Positions 24,478 to 35,110 of a stretch of 64,000 nucleotides of DNA are shown here, in pieces. Position 1 is the stretch's first letter, and the number at the start of each line of letters is the position of its first letter. The position numbers and the translations under genes were made by a program. The DNA comes from Haplomitrium mnioides (Eukaryota > Marchantiophyta > Haplomitriopsida > Calobryales), in the NCBI GenBank assembly GCA_049999725.1, contig JBNGIS010021928.1, forward strand, positions 28,431 to 92,430, in the 5' to 3' direction. The notes beneath the pieces were generated by a model. It did no database searches. It was not told the DNA's origin and worked only from the letters and a program-made list of their open reading frames with translations.

Positions 24478-25983
24478 AGTTCTTAAAAACAAAAAGAACA
24501 TGAGTTTTAGAGGTTCGTTTTTGGCTATTTCAGCAAGCATGATAGAGCGAGAGTCAACTTCATTATGCAAAATCAAAAAAAGTTATTACTTTTTATTAAA
24601 ACATTGGAAAACTTGAATTTGATGAAAAGTATAGAAATTATTGTAAGTTTTTATAAAAATTTCTATTTATCATTGATTACAATTCAAAGCCCAAAAATTG
24701 AAATACACATCGCAAGAAACTATTTTGAAATATGTTTGATTGCACAAACTCTAAGCATGTATAGACATGGTGCTCTTTGAAACATTTTTTTTTGGAAAAA
24801 CATTACAAAACATAAAGAAAAAGCCCAAACGGACTAGAAGTCAAGGGATTGAGTTTGCAATTTTAGACATTGAAACCAAAAAGGTGAAATATTGCATGGA
24901 TATAGAAGCTTTTTTTTAAGTTCAAGCAAGAAAAAAGCTTTCATTTGTAGTTGAAAATCCATACACGCAAAAGTTAAAGTGGGCTTAAAAAAAGGTTACA
25001 GCATTTTAAGAAATTTCATAATTTAACGAAGCATATACACAAACAAATCAAAGTTCAGAATCAAAAAAGCAATGGCTAAAAAGATTGAATTAAGAGTGTA
25101 AACAATAAACATCTTTGAGTTTTAGACTTGATTCAACCAAATAAGGGTTTCAAGTTCTGCAAAAGAGTCTATGACTTGTGTACAAACTAAGTTGTAACCC
25201 GTAGTCTTTGTATCTAGAATCTTGAGGGTTATATATGAGAAGTAGAACTTGTGGAAGGCTTAGACTTCCACCCCAAAGTCTATGCGTGCATAGGAATCCA
25301 AGCTCAACATCCGAACACTCCACCTTATAGTCTATACACGCATAGGAATCCGAACTCACCATCTGAACACTCCACAATAAAGACTGACAAAAACCTAGGT
25401 TTTAGGTTCAGCAAAAGAGTTTTTGTACGCACAATGTTTTGACTTGCGAATCAAAGTCTATGTGCGCATAGGGTTAAGACTTCTATAACCAAGAATACAT
25501 ATGGTAAACGTTCTATTTTTTGCAACAAACTCTATATAGGCAAAAGATTTCATTTTCTAATTCGAAATCTAAGAGTAAAACGAGTATAAAGCTCTATATT
25601 TGAGTCAAAGTGCGCCAAACGTTTTAAGTTATACATCAAAGTACTTACAAGCAAAAAATAAGTCGTCAATTTAGACAAATGCTTTAGCAATACAGTAGCC
25701 TTAAACTCTTCTAGCAAGCACTAAAGTTGGAAACAACATACTTACATTTTGGAGAAGAAAATATTTTACAAAGAAAATGAAAATATTAACTAAAGATTTA
25801 AGTTTCATTTAGAGAGAATAACATTCAACTTGGAATGACTTATGGTAGAAGGCTTAAGGTGGTAGATAAATTCAACAAGTTTCTTTACAACATTCTCATG
25901 TACTTTATAAAATAATAATCTTAAATTGCAATATACTTGAAAATACAGAATATATAATAAAAGTCTTAAATTACTTTAGTCAC
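24478..25983. repeat. Gene-B-side subterminal region (type Y) of element 2
   Basis: A non-coding A/T-rich region of 1.5 kb. The first 100 bp match the starts of elements 4 and 5 (ACATGAGTTTT...GTTTTTGGC). Palindromic repeats lie at 25255-25475. The small open frames here show no domain. Confidence 0.65.
25255..25475. repeat. Subterminal palindromic repeats (element 2, Y side)
   Basis: Four units such as AGTCTATGCGTGCATAGGAA, AGTCTATACACGCATAGGAA and AGTCTATGTGCGCATAGGG with irregular spacing. Confidence 0.78.
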
Positions 25984-28009
25984 TCATCTAGACTTCTTCA
26001 TATTCAGCTTAGAAGATTCATCAAGATTTATTTGATCTATCTCAGTGTTAATGACAATGATTGAATCTCTTTGAAATATTTCAAGATTGAGGGCTTTTTG
26101 TCTTTCATACTCAAATAGATTTGCTTTAATAGTAGTTAGAGTGGCTTTCCTTAATAGGTTTTTTTGTGTAAGAAGAAAATCAAAATACAGAATCGTGATT
26201 TTTGTGACATCAAGTACATCAATATGTAACTTGGATTTGCATTTCCCTGTTGTTGTTGCTATTTTTCTAAGAAGTATTGTCCATAAAATGCATTCTCATT
26301 CTTATAAACAAACCATTAAACATGTACTCATTTTGGATTTGGGGGATCTTCCTCATTAAACAACAAAAACTTGAAAACTTTGGCAACCCAAAACAATTTG
26401 CCCTTTGGATCTAGAGATGCAACAATACAAATAAGAACTCTAGCTTTCATCTCATGTAGATTGCCAAATTTATGCCCGTATCGAGTGTTGTGCAAGAGAC
26501 TCCCTTCTTGTGGCCTAAGTGCTCCATCATAGATTGTTCAATGTGTAGAAAGTATTTGTTGTACTGAAGTATCTTCTTCTGTTTGTTGAGCATCAAGCTG
26601 AGAACCTAGATGAACATTTTGAAAACCATTACAAGTGTTTGACGGTTGTGAAGGTAGAAAGGTAAATTCTACTGCGAGTACTCATTTTTTTTTCCAAGGA
26701 AGTAGGCCACAATCTCTTGTTGGGCAAGAAAAAAGTCATTCCACCATTGAATATCAGAATCTATAAAGAACTTGTAGCAATTCTCACTTATGTTGTTCTT
26801 TATTACAAAGACCACTTTCTTGGCATCAACTTCTCTTTCTTCCTTTTGAAATCTTTTGATTTCAGAATATGCCTTTAGAGGAATCAACATTGAACTCAAA
26901 ATTTCTATGTCCACTTTAGATAGGCACTTGAGTTTACAAATACCATCCAGAGGTAGCCAAAATTCATCTGTTGGAAATTACTTTCTCCAAATCTTTGCCT
27001 TGGAATCATTCAACTAGAACTTGAATTGTTGACTGAAGGTAATAATCATGTATCCTTTGAACTAGAGAGGGACATTGTTGTAGAAACATTTTGAAGTCCC
27101 ATGTTTCTAACAAAAGAGTTTTATGAGGTTTAGGATTATAGAATAATTGAATGGCCTCGCTGAGACTCGTAATCGTGAAAGCTTTGACACGTTTCAAACG
27201 TTTCAAGAATCAACTGAATATTTGATCGATTTGATCATGAGTATGGCCAACCATGAGAAATCCCACCTTGATTTTCTTGAAAACATTCTTGGCAATAAGA
27301 AGACTAAGATATCTAAATAAGATAGAATTCTTATTCTCTCATGTCGTGTTGTCTAGCTGAAGATACAAAGTTGGAGGCAACAGCTCTTCAAAGTCACAGA
27401 ATATTTTTTCAAGCGCAATAAATGTCAAATTAGAATCACTTCTCAAGTTTTTGTAGGTTAAGAAGACCGTTGAAGAAAGACCATGACTAAATATTAATGC
27501 ACCAACAACATGCACACCCACCAAACAATCTTTATCAATGTTTTTTTGGTGGTGAATAGTGTGGAATAGCAGTTTTCTTCTAATACATTCCTTCAGTGAC
27601 AATTCCCAAGTACTTCTGACCATCGGCGCAATATTTTCTTTGATGTTTTGCAAGCTTTGTTCTTTCTTTCATTTGTTGGTCATGATCAAGAAAAATGGTG
27701 ATTATATTTGACTGCATCATCACAAAGCACAAAAGATAAAAAAAATAGTTCAGTACAAGATATATAGATGTTTGGAACTCCAAAAGACAACCTAAGGTGC
27801 CAAAAATATTCAAATCATCTTAAAAAAATGTTTGGATTAGTAGAAGTGAAATTTTTTGAAAGATAAAAAATAAACTTTAGGTAATTTAAATAAAGCAAAA
27901 TCTATTTGACTTAAAGTAAACAAAAGTTTTAAAAGGAGAAAAACAAGATTTGCCAACAAAGGCTCACAAACTAGAACTAGAGTTTCAAAGGTAGCTTGGA
28001 CTCTTTGTT

Positions 28010-28390
28010 CGCAAAAGATTAAAAAACCCAGAACACATCCTATGTGTGCATAAGATGAGTGGAAACAACTATTGATTGTATGTGTGCATAGTATCAAAGC
28101 AACAACACCAATATCATGACTTGCTTTGATTGTTGTTATGAATGGTTTTAAAAGAAACAAGAACAAATCATATGCTCGTATAGGATTTGCAAACAACAAA
28201 AATGATTCTTGCTATTGTTTTTCTTACAAAGGGCTCTTGATTCAAAACTAAAAAAGCAAAACTTGTTGCAAGGCTAAGGTCACCACCAAGAATCAGATTC
28301 ATTTCTTTGCTTTATTTGACTATAGATAAGGTTTGGATTCAAACAAAAATAACATACCATATGCGAGCATAGACTCTATTCTCACAACTC
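28010..28390. repeat. Palindromic repeats in the gene B intron (copy 2)
   Basis: Units such as CCTATGTGTGCATAAGATG, TGTATGTGTGCATAGTATC, CATATGCTCGTATAGGATT and CATATGCGAGCATAGACTC are spread over the 850-bp intron (28560-27715). Confidence 0.72.
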
Positions 28391-29944
28391 AAGTTGTTAA
28401 GAATCATTTGACTCAAATCTTGTTTGTTGAACAACTTAACAAAACAAATATCTTTTAGCACTAAGTTGAGAAAATATAACATCTCTAGGACTAAGCTTTC
28501 AGTCTAGAAAAAGGAGCATGGATTAACCAAAGGTTTCAAAAGAGAAAAAATTTGTTACCTTTGTCGGACTCCAAGACGGATTTTTCTCGCAATGATTTTA
28601 TTTCTTTGCATATTTCACAAACAACAAATTTATTGCGTTTTGGAATTTTCATATTTGGGAAATGAGTTCTCTAATGTTTTGTGAAACCCGAGAAACTAAG
28701 AATACAATGGGTATCTTTCTCTTTCAAATAGGTTGTGTAGTAGTCATAAACTTCCCATTTTGTAAAATCATTGAGCAAGTAATAAACTTCATGAGTGGGC
28801 ATTCTCTTGCTGTATCCATGAAAAAAACTATCCATCCACTCATGCACAAATACTCCTTTAGCAGATAATTCTCTTGTTCCAAAAATGCATCTAAGATCTG
28901 CGTTTTTGAGATTTTGAATCCTTTGGATTCTATCATTCTCTACTGATAATATTAATTTGAAGGCTCTTCTATAGACAACAATACTCCTTGGAAAAGTAAA
29001 CTGATTGTCAACATCAGAGTCTTTTTTTGGTACTCCCCACTGTAGTGTGATATCTTGATTCTTCATGCTTTGTTGAAAATAGGTTTCTCTCACAGTTTTC
29101 AAAAAATTTGTCTTACACAACGATAAGCAATTATTTCAACAACATAAAATTCTCTTTAATTTATAAATTGACATTGGATCAAGCTTTTTCTTCACAAAGC
29201 TCTTGTCAGGATGGACTTTCCATAAAGAGTTTTCACGTAAGGTGTTTACCCATTTGGGTTTTGGCCAAGACAAAGAATTCTTAAGTTGTGATGGTCAATT
29301 TGTTCCGTAGGCAAATCCAGAAATCAAAGACAATTCATCGTCTTGAAGATCTTGATCATCATCATAAACATTGTTTGTTTCTTTACAAAACGTTCTCAAA
29401 GAACAAGGTACTCCTTGAGAAGTGGGGGGCTTCACTATTCTGAAAGTGAATTTTAATCAATATCTCAATCAGTAGAAAATGTTTTTTGTAATATGATCAG
29501 TGCCCTTGGCGATAACTCCAACGAAATATTGATTGATTGAGACTATTTGCTAGAATCATTTCCCAAACTTTTGTCTAAAGACTCCTCCAAAAAAATTTGA
29601 TTTGTTCCAGATTTCCCAATCTCATTGCGAGGTCCAACTTGAATTGAAATCACTCGTTGTTTGAGTGGTGTTATTTGGGACATCGATTTATCTCCAAAAT
29701 TAAACCCATCCACAGATTGTATGTTTTTTGTGTTTTGAACAAACATACTTTGATCATGAATATCGAGGTCTCTCTCAAATGAGGATGAAGAGAGGTTCAC
29801 AACTGTCTGGAAATTTTGAGTTGAACATCTTTTTATTGATCTGTTGGAGTAGTCTAAAGAAAGATTCAACTTTGATCGCCTGATCAGCAACAAAGATCTT
29901 GTACTTGCAGAAGTTTGTTTCTTGAATTCTCTGCAAGCATTGGG

Positions 29945-30080
29945 TTCCCTCTTTGATCGTTTGCACGCAAATTGTTCACTCCTTAATCCTATACGCGTAT
30001 TGGGTTCATTTTTTGACCCTATACGTGCATAAGGTTCAGTCACTGATCTTATGTGCACATAGGGTTCACCTTCTTGATCT
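29945..30080. repeat. Palindromic repeats inside the gene B exon (copy 2)
   Basis: Units such as CCTATACGCGTATTGGGTTC and CCTATACGTGCATAAGGTTC. On the minus strand they encode EPYARIGSK-like repeats. Confidence 0.8.
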
Positions 30081-30178
30081 TCTCGAGTGGAGCTATCTGA
30101 TTCAACAAAAGCCATCTTTTTTCCCAATATACTTGCCATCACACTTGATGCTTTTGGTAGAACATTGCTTATCTCCAA

Positions 30179-30736
30179 AGAATTGCGGTTTGAACGAATC
30201 TCAATCTGCCTGTCAAAAGTAACACATTTTGTGAAGATGAATCTTGGAATTCCAATCTCTTTTTGCTCTTAAAATCTCCAGCCATTCATAACGCTCACTA
30301 AAAATAAACTATTTGAAGAAACAATTTTAACAAATATTGTCAACCTCTAACGGGCTAACTAAAATATGTGTTTTTAAAGAAATTTCCACAAAACGACAAA
30401 ATTGGGAACTTTTTGTGAAGAAAGTGAAAAAAAGAAACTGGAAAGATGAAAATGAGTGATGCTTTATATACTAACTTTTTTTTTCACAACGTGAACCTAC
30501 GTATCAAAAGCTCTGCGAATCATTTTTTGGCGAGAAAAGGTATTTTTTTAAATCTAGTTATAAAAGGGGCGTTAGTGGAAAGTTTCTTTCCATTGTCGGA
30601 AAATCACTGTCTAGTTTTTGTCATCTTTGTTTTTGCATTTCCTTGTTATTTTGCCATTTTCAACTGTTCAATTTTTTCAAACTTTTGTTCCTAAGATATT
30701 TTGCCTCAAATTCTACTAGTTTTCAATTTTTGGAAA
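30179..30736. promoter_or_regulatory. Divergent intergenic/promoter region of element 2
   Basis: About 560 bp between the starts of gene B (minus) and gene A (plus). It is A/T-rich, with TTTATATACTAAC at about 30461-30473. It matches the equivalent region of element 1 in inverse orientation. A shared bidirectional promoter is inferred from the arrangement only. Confidence 0.5.
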
Positions 30737-31124
30737 ATGACATCACAAGTCAATGTTTCAGACCTCCTCAACCAAAGCCTTACAAGTATTTGGATGTTAT
30801 AAAGAGTTTCGAGCCCAAAAATTAGACTGGAATTGGCTTGTATATTGTGGATCCTTGAAAGATCTTGATCAACACCTTTACATTTTTGCTAGGAAAGGTG
30901 AGAAAGTCAACCTAGGCCTTGTTGTCCAAATCACAATGATAAGAGAGGACCAACGAGCCCCCATCTGGTTGCTTGTGCAGTCCCAGGATGCCATTACCCT
31001 ATACAAGGCATCTAACAAATGATTTGCATTTTCCCATGGCATTTTTCTTCCTTGAGCATTTTTGCCAAGCATCTTCAGATGGTAAGGTAAGATTTGAAAA
31101 CCCTTTCTCATTGGTTTTCTTTCT

Positions 31125-31460
31125 TGACTTACTCAAAACCCTATGCGTGCATGGACTTTAGAAGTCCATGAGCGCCTCGACCTGAAGAGTCCATCCACGT
31201 ATGTATCTAAGAGTTCATGAGCTTGGACGTGGGTCTATGTGCGCATGGACCTCGGAGTCCCTATACGCTTGGACTTGTGATTCCATACGCGCATGGACCT
31301 CGGAGTCCCTACGCACATGGACTTGTGAGTCTATGCGCGTATGGACACGTGAATCTTTGTGCACCTTGAGTCACATTGTCAAGTACCTACATGCTTGGAC
31401 TTCCATGTCCATGCTCGCATGGACTCTATGGTCCATGCGCACATAAAGTTCTGAGTAAGT
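31125..31460. repeat. Palindromic repeat array in gene A intron 1 (copy 2)
   Basis: About twelve 24-26 bp units such as GAGTCTATGCGCGTATGGAC, GATTCCATACGCGCATGGAC and GAGTCCCTACGCACATGGAC. They alternate in pairs (CTCGGAGTCC and TTGTGAGTC linkers), giving a dimer of about 50 bp. Confidence 0.88.
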
Positions 31461-32214
31461 GTTTTTTAGACTGAATGTTAAATACAATTCTACTCTTTGT
31501 AAACATATGGAGACTTTCTTTTTAATATGTTTGATAAATTTTATTTTTTTTCCATTTCACACAATATTTGGCGGAGTTTGTAGATGGCTACCTTGACGCG
31601 AAGCGCGTGGAGCAAGATTTTATTAAGATAGCCAACAACATCAGATTGTTGAAGCCCAAGTAGGGCGTCCACATTAAGCAGCTTGTGCCACATCCTAACA
31701 CGACAACCATGTCAGCTACAACAACGTCAGAAACATTTGCTGCAAAAAAAGAGAAAGCGGTAGAGCTAGTGGAGGCTCCAAAAAAGAAGAAATAGGCTGC
31801 TACAAAGAAAAAACATGTGCCAACTCCAATTATTAAGGAGGAGCCAGCCCCCTTCCAATCTCCAACAAAGTCTTCTTCTATTGCCCCCTCATCTTCAACA
31901 CCAAGTAACTCAAGAGAGGAATCTAAGCAAGAGCCAATTCAAGCTCCAACATCAAGAGCGAAAAGGCAATCGCACAAGGGGTTGCAAACATTCCAAGAAC
32001 GTGAGCAGGTGGACCCTCATATAATGTTTGAGGAAGATAAAAAAAAATCAGGGAGTCTGCAATCTAGCGATGCAGAGTCCGAGGAAACGATTACTATTAG
32101 GTTGGAAATTTTAAATCTTCTAAAACTAGGAATGGATAATTGAGGGCCATTCCAGATTAGGAGGTTGAATGAAGACTTCATTGAGCTTATGGTGCAGAGA
32201 ATGCTCACAAAAAA

Positions 32215-32219
32215 ATATG
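32215..32219. repeat. Left target duplication of copia derivative
   Basis: ATATG, identical to 34025-34029. The interrupted gene A frame reads MLTKKY before and VHTFF after, matching other copies. Confidence 0.9.
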
Positions 32220-32479
32220 TATTATACTATATCTAGTAAGATAATTAGACTAATCTATGATTAGGTCTTAACCTATGATTAGTGTATGTAATTAGGATTA
32301 TAGTTTGTACTAATCCTACATGATTAGCACATATAACTTGATGACCAATGAGCATTGTACAAACATTCATATATTCATACATTCATAGTGAGAGAAGAGA
32401 GAAGTGGAGAAGGAAATTTGCATTCTATGTTATATCTTGTTTCATGTTTCACATGTTGAATGATCCTTCACATCCAACA
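32220..32479 (+). repeat. Left LTR of copia derivative
   Basis: Starts TATTATACTATATCTAG (TG decayed to TA) and ends CATCCAACA. Very similar to 33773-34024. Confidence 0.92.
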
Positions 32480-32480
32480 C

Positions 32481-32493
32481 ATTATCAGCACAA
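32481..32493 (+). other. PBS-like site of copia derivative
   Basis: ATTATCAGCACAA directly after the LTR. It resembles the ATTATCAGCACGA commonly seen after the 5' LTR of plant copia elements. Confidence 0.6.
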
Positions 32494-33289
32494 GATTAGC
32501 TCATAAATTGTTTTCTTATACACCCACCTTCATCATTCTTCCCTTGGTCTGTACACAGATTTTTATCTATATATCTATTTAGAAATCTATTATTTCTTCC
32601 CCCTATCTTTAAATCTATTCAAATGTTAAGCTTTCTTCCTCTATCCATTTTTATATAATATAATATAATATTATATTATATTATTCATTCAAACAAACAA
32701 ACAGTGAACAGAGTGAAGAGTTTTCTTAGATTTGGAGTTTTAAGAGAAGATCAATCTAATTTTTCAACATTCTAGATTCGAATTGAAGCAAAGTTGGATT
32801 CGCTAGTGGATTGCAAACACCTCCATGTGAAAATTTCCAAGAAATTTCTCAATAATCAAGGATCTTATTCATCAATCTGAAGGTGAGCTCAGTTTTTCAT
32901 CAAGCTGATTTGATTAAATAGGCAGGAGTTGCTCATTCAATCTAAGTAGAAAGGACATCGATTGAAGTGGACTCATCAACATTCATTCAAAGAAGATGAA
33001 TCGGATTGAGTGTTGCTATTGGTGAAGACTTGAAGATGAATCAACGCATATCTTGAAGCAAGTCAAGCAGAGTTTCTTGTGGAAAGATTGTTCCAGTGGA
33101 CAGGACAATTTCGCAAAGTACATCGAATATCAAAGATTATCAATTTTTCATGAAAGATTGACTGAATTTGATGAAGAGTTCATCAAATCTCACAAATTGA
33201 AGGAAGTTGTGAAGAAATTTTCAGCAAAGAGGCTTTGAAGGTTGAAGCGGCAAACGATCACAATTTTGGCGTCGATTGAAGCACTATGT

Positions 33290-33650
33290 TGGAAAGTTCG
33301 ACATGATTTCATTACAATTTCTTAAAAGTTAGAAACTTGATGTGTGGAATCAATAATACATTGATGATAAAGAGAACACTGCTGATATTTTTATGAAGGC
33401 TTTACCTCTGGCACTACACCAGCATTTTTGTCATTCTCTTGGTCTATGGAGATTATCCAGCTTATCATTATGACTTCATCGACTCTTATTTCATTATTTG
33501 GTCAACATCATTCTTTGCTTATCTATTTGGCCTACAACCAACTTTCTTGTCATTATTTCTTCTCTATTTTCAGTCACTTTATGACATATACATATTCATT
33601 TATAAATGGTGGTTGTACTCTTTCCCTCGCACGAGTATGAGAGGGTTTTA
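33290..33650 (+). pseudogene. Copia RNase H C-terminal remnant
   Basis: Reading YIDDKENTADIFMKALPLAL, then HQHFCHSLGL at about 33358-33448. This is the well-conserved end of the Ty1/copia RNase H (ADIFTK.L). Only this tail remains. Confidence 0.82.
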
Positions 33651-33772
33651 ATGAGGCACCACCTTTATACTTCATATGGATTTCTTTAGTGGTGTTGGTG
33701 ATATTTCATCATAGGTTTTACATTTATCTTACGTTTGGTTACAATATTCCCCATGTTATAATCAAAAGGGAG

Positions 33773-34024
33773 TGTTATATTATATCTAGTAAGATAATTA
33801 GACTAATCTATGATTAGGTCTTAACCTATGATTAGTGTATATAATCAGAACTATGGTTAGTACTAATCCTACATGATTAGCACACATACCTTGATGACCT
33901 GTGAGCATTATACACACATTTATGCATTCATAGTGAGAGAAGAGAGAAGTGGAGAAGGAGATTTTCATTCTTTGTTATATCTTGTTTCATGTTTTACATG
34001 TTGAATGATCTTTCTGATCCAACA
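33773..34024 (+). repeat. Right LTR of copia derivative
   Basis: TGTTATATTATATCTAG to CTGATCCAACA, with intact TG...CA ends. It is followed by ATATG (34025-34029). Confidence 0.92.
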
Positions 34025-34919
34025 ATATGTACACACTTTTTTATTGTTGTTGTTGATCCCAAGTGCGGGTTGAAAGATAAGTCAGAGTTTGATATAAGGA
34101 ACCTTGACAAGTATTGGTACGAGATTGTTGGAGGTAATCATAGTGCTCTTGCAAGGCAACTTTTGATCACCAAATACGGAGCAAAGAATCCAGCACTAGC
34201 GCTCTGCAATCGCTATGTTTACATGAGCCTAACACCAATAGAGGCAAGTATTTTTGCAATTGATGACAACTATAACCAGAGACATAGGTTGGAAATGACC
34301 TCCATTCAGAAGGTGAAATATTGGCATCAGAGGTTTGTGGAGAGTGGGATGGTGTCATCCCAGAAATTGAAAAGAGAGCTAGTGCTGGAGACTTTGGAGA
34401 TCAAGTCCAAGTTGACTCAGTCACTTCTCAAGACAATTGGTTTCAGCTAGCATTCCAAAGTGGAGAGCTCTGGAATTTACAACTGAGAATTTTTTCTATG
34501 TGAGAGAAGAATACAGTGAAGGGCCAGAAGCTGACGGCCAAGGGATCACTGAGAATGGAAGACACATCTTGGAGGTCCTTTCAAGGTCTTCTTGTCAAAG
34601 TAAAAATATCAATTTTGAAACTGATGGAAGCCGGAGAGCTTTCAATGGAAGAAATGTCTCACAAAGCAAAGAGACATAAATTTTTGGCAGTTATTGTGAA
34701 ATCTTTCTGCTCCAAAGTTTATTGGAGAAGCTAGGAAGAAGCAAGAGAGGAATACCCTCTCCACACTAAGGAGTCAAAGATGGTTGTGTTTTACTTGAGT
34801 TTTGAGAAGCTTTTGGTAAGTTTGTTTTCCTACTCTACATTTATTTGTCTAGAGTTGCATTGAATTTATTGTAGATTGTGTTTTGTTAAAATGAAAATCA
34901 TTTTGAGTCTTTTGTTTGC

Positions 34920-35110
34920 CGCACACAGACTGCAATGCCCATACGCGCATAGACTCTGAAGTTCATGCGTGCGTGTACTTGGAAGTCCCGGTGCGCATAG
35001 ACTTTTGAGTCCAAGCGCCAAGACTTCAATGTCAATGGGCGCATGGATAGAGTGTCTAGGCGCCCAAGGACTCCAAGTCCCTACGCGTAGGGACTACAAT
35101 GTCCATGCAA
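34920..35110. repeat. Palindromic repeat array in gene A intron 2 (copy 2)
   Basis: Seven or eight units such as CATACGCGCATAGACTC, CATGCGTGCGTGTACTTGG and CCCTACGCGTAGGGACT, with a period of about 25 bp, in the same intron as 20461-20700. Confidence 0.85.

Larger units (their letters stand above)
25984..30178 (-). pseudogene. Gene B, copy 2: DDE-type transposase-like protein
   Basis: Exon 1 runs 30178-28561 from MEISNVLPKA, through the EPYARIGS repeats and Ser-rich region, to a helical segment and HWRTHFPNMKIPKRNKFVV-C-EIC, a short Cys motif, with donor GTAACA. Exon 2 runs from the acceptor GATGCAG at 27713 to a stop near 25984. It holds AIPHYSPPKK, SDSNLT.IALE, YLQLDNTT.ENKN (residue about 660) and GFLMVGHTHDQIDQIF (about 695), then a C-terminal KLFWVAKV region. 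From memory this order matches a transposase-like RNase H family (I believe Pfam DUF7869). Two stops replace Arg codons (CGA to TGA), before ENKN and after QIFS. Length is about 1100 residues. The name is an inference; the motif order is seen directly. Confidence 0.7.
32220..34024 (+). mobile_element. Ty1/copia deletion derivative in gene A exon 2
   Basis: A 1805-bp LTR element with 260- and 252-bp LTRs, a PBS-like TTATCAGCAC just inside the left LTR, a polypurine tract AAAAGGGAG at 33764-33772 and a perfect ATATG target duplication. The internal 1.29 kb keeps only the end of a copia RNase H. Gag, integrase and RT are missing, so the copy is non-autonomous. Excising it in thought restores the gene A reading in the same frame. 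Confidence 0.92.

Noticed and set aside
22660-30960. A single large palindrome or inverted segmental duplication
   Set aside because: The inverted similarity is explained by two transposon copies in opposite orientation, one nested in the other.
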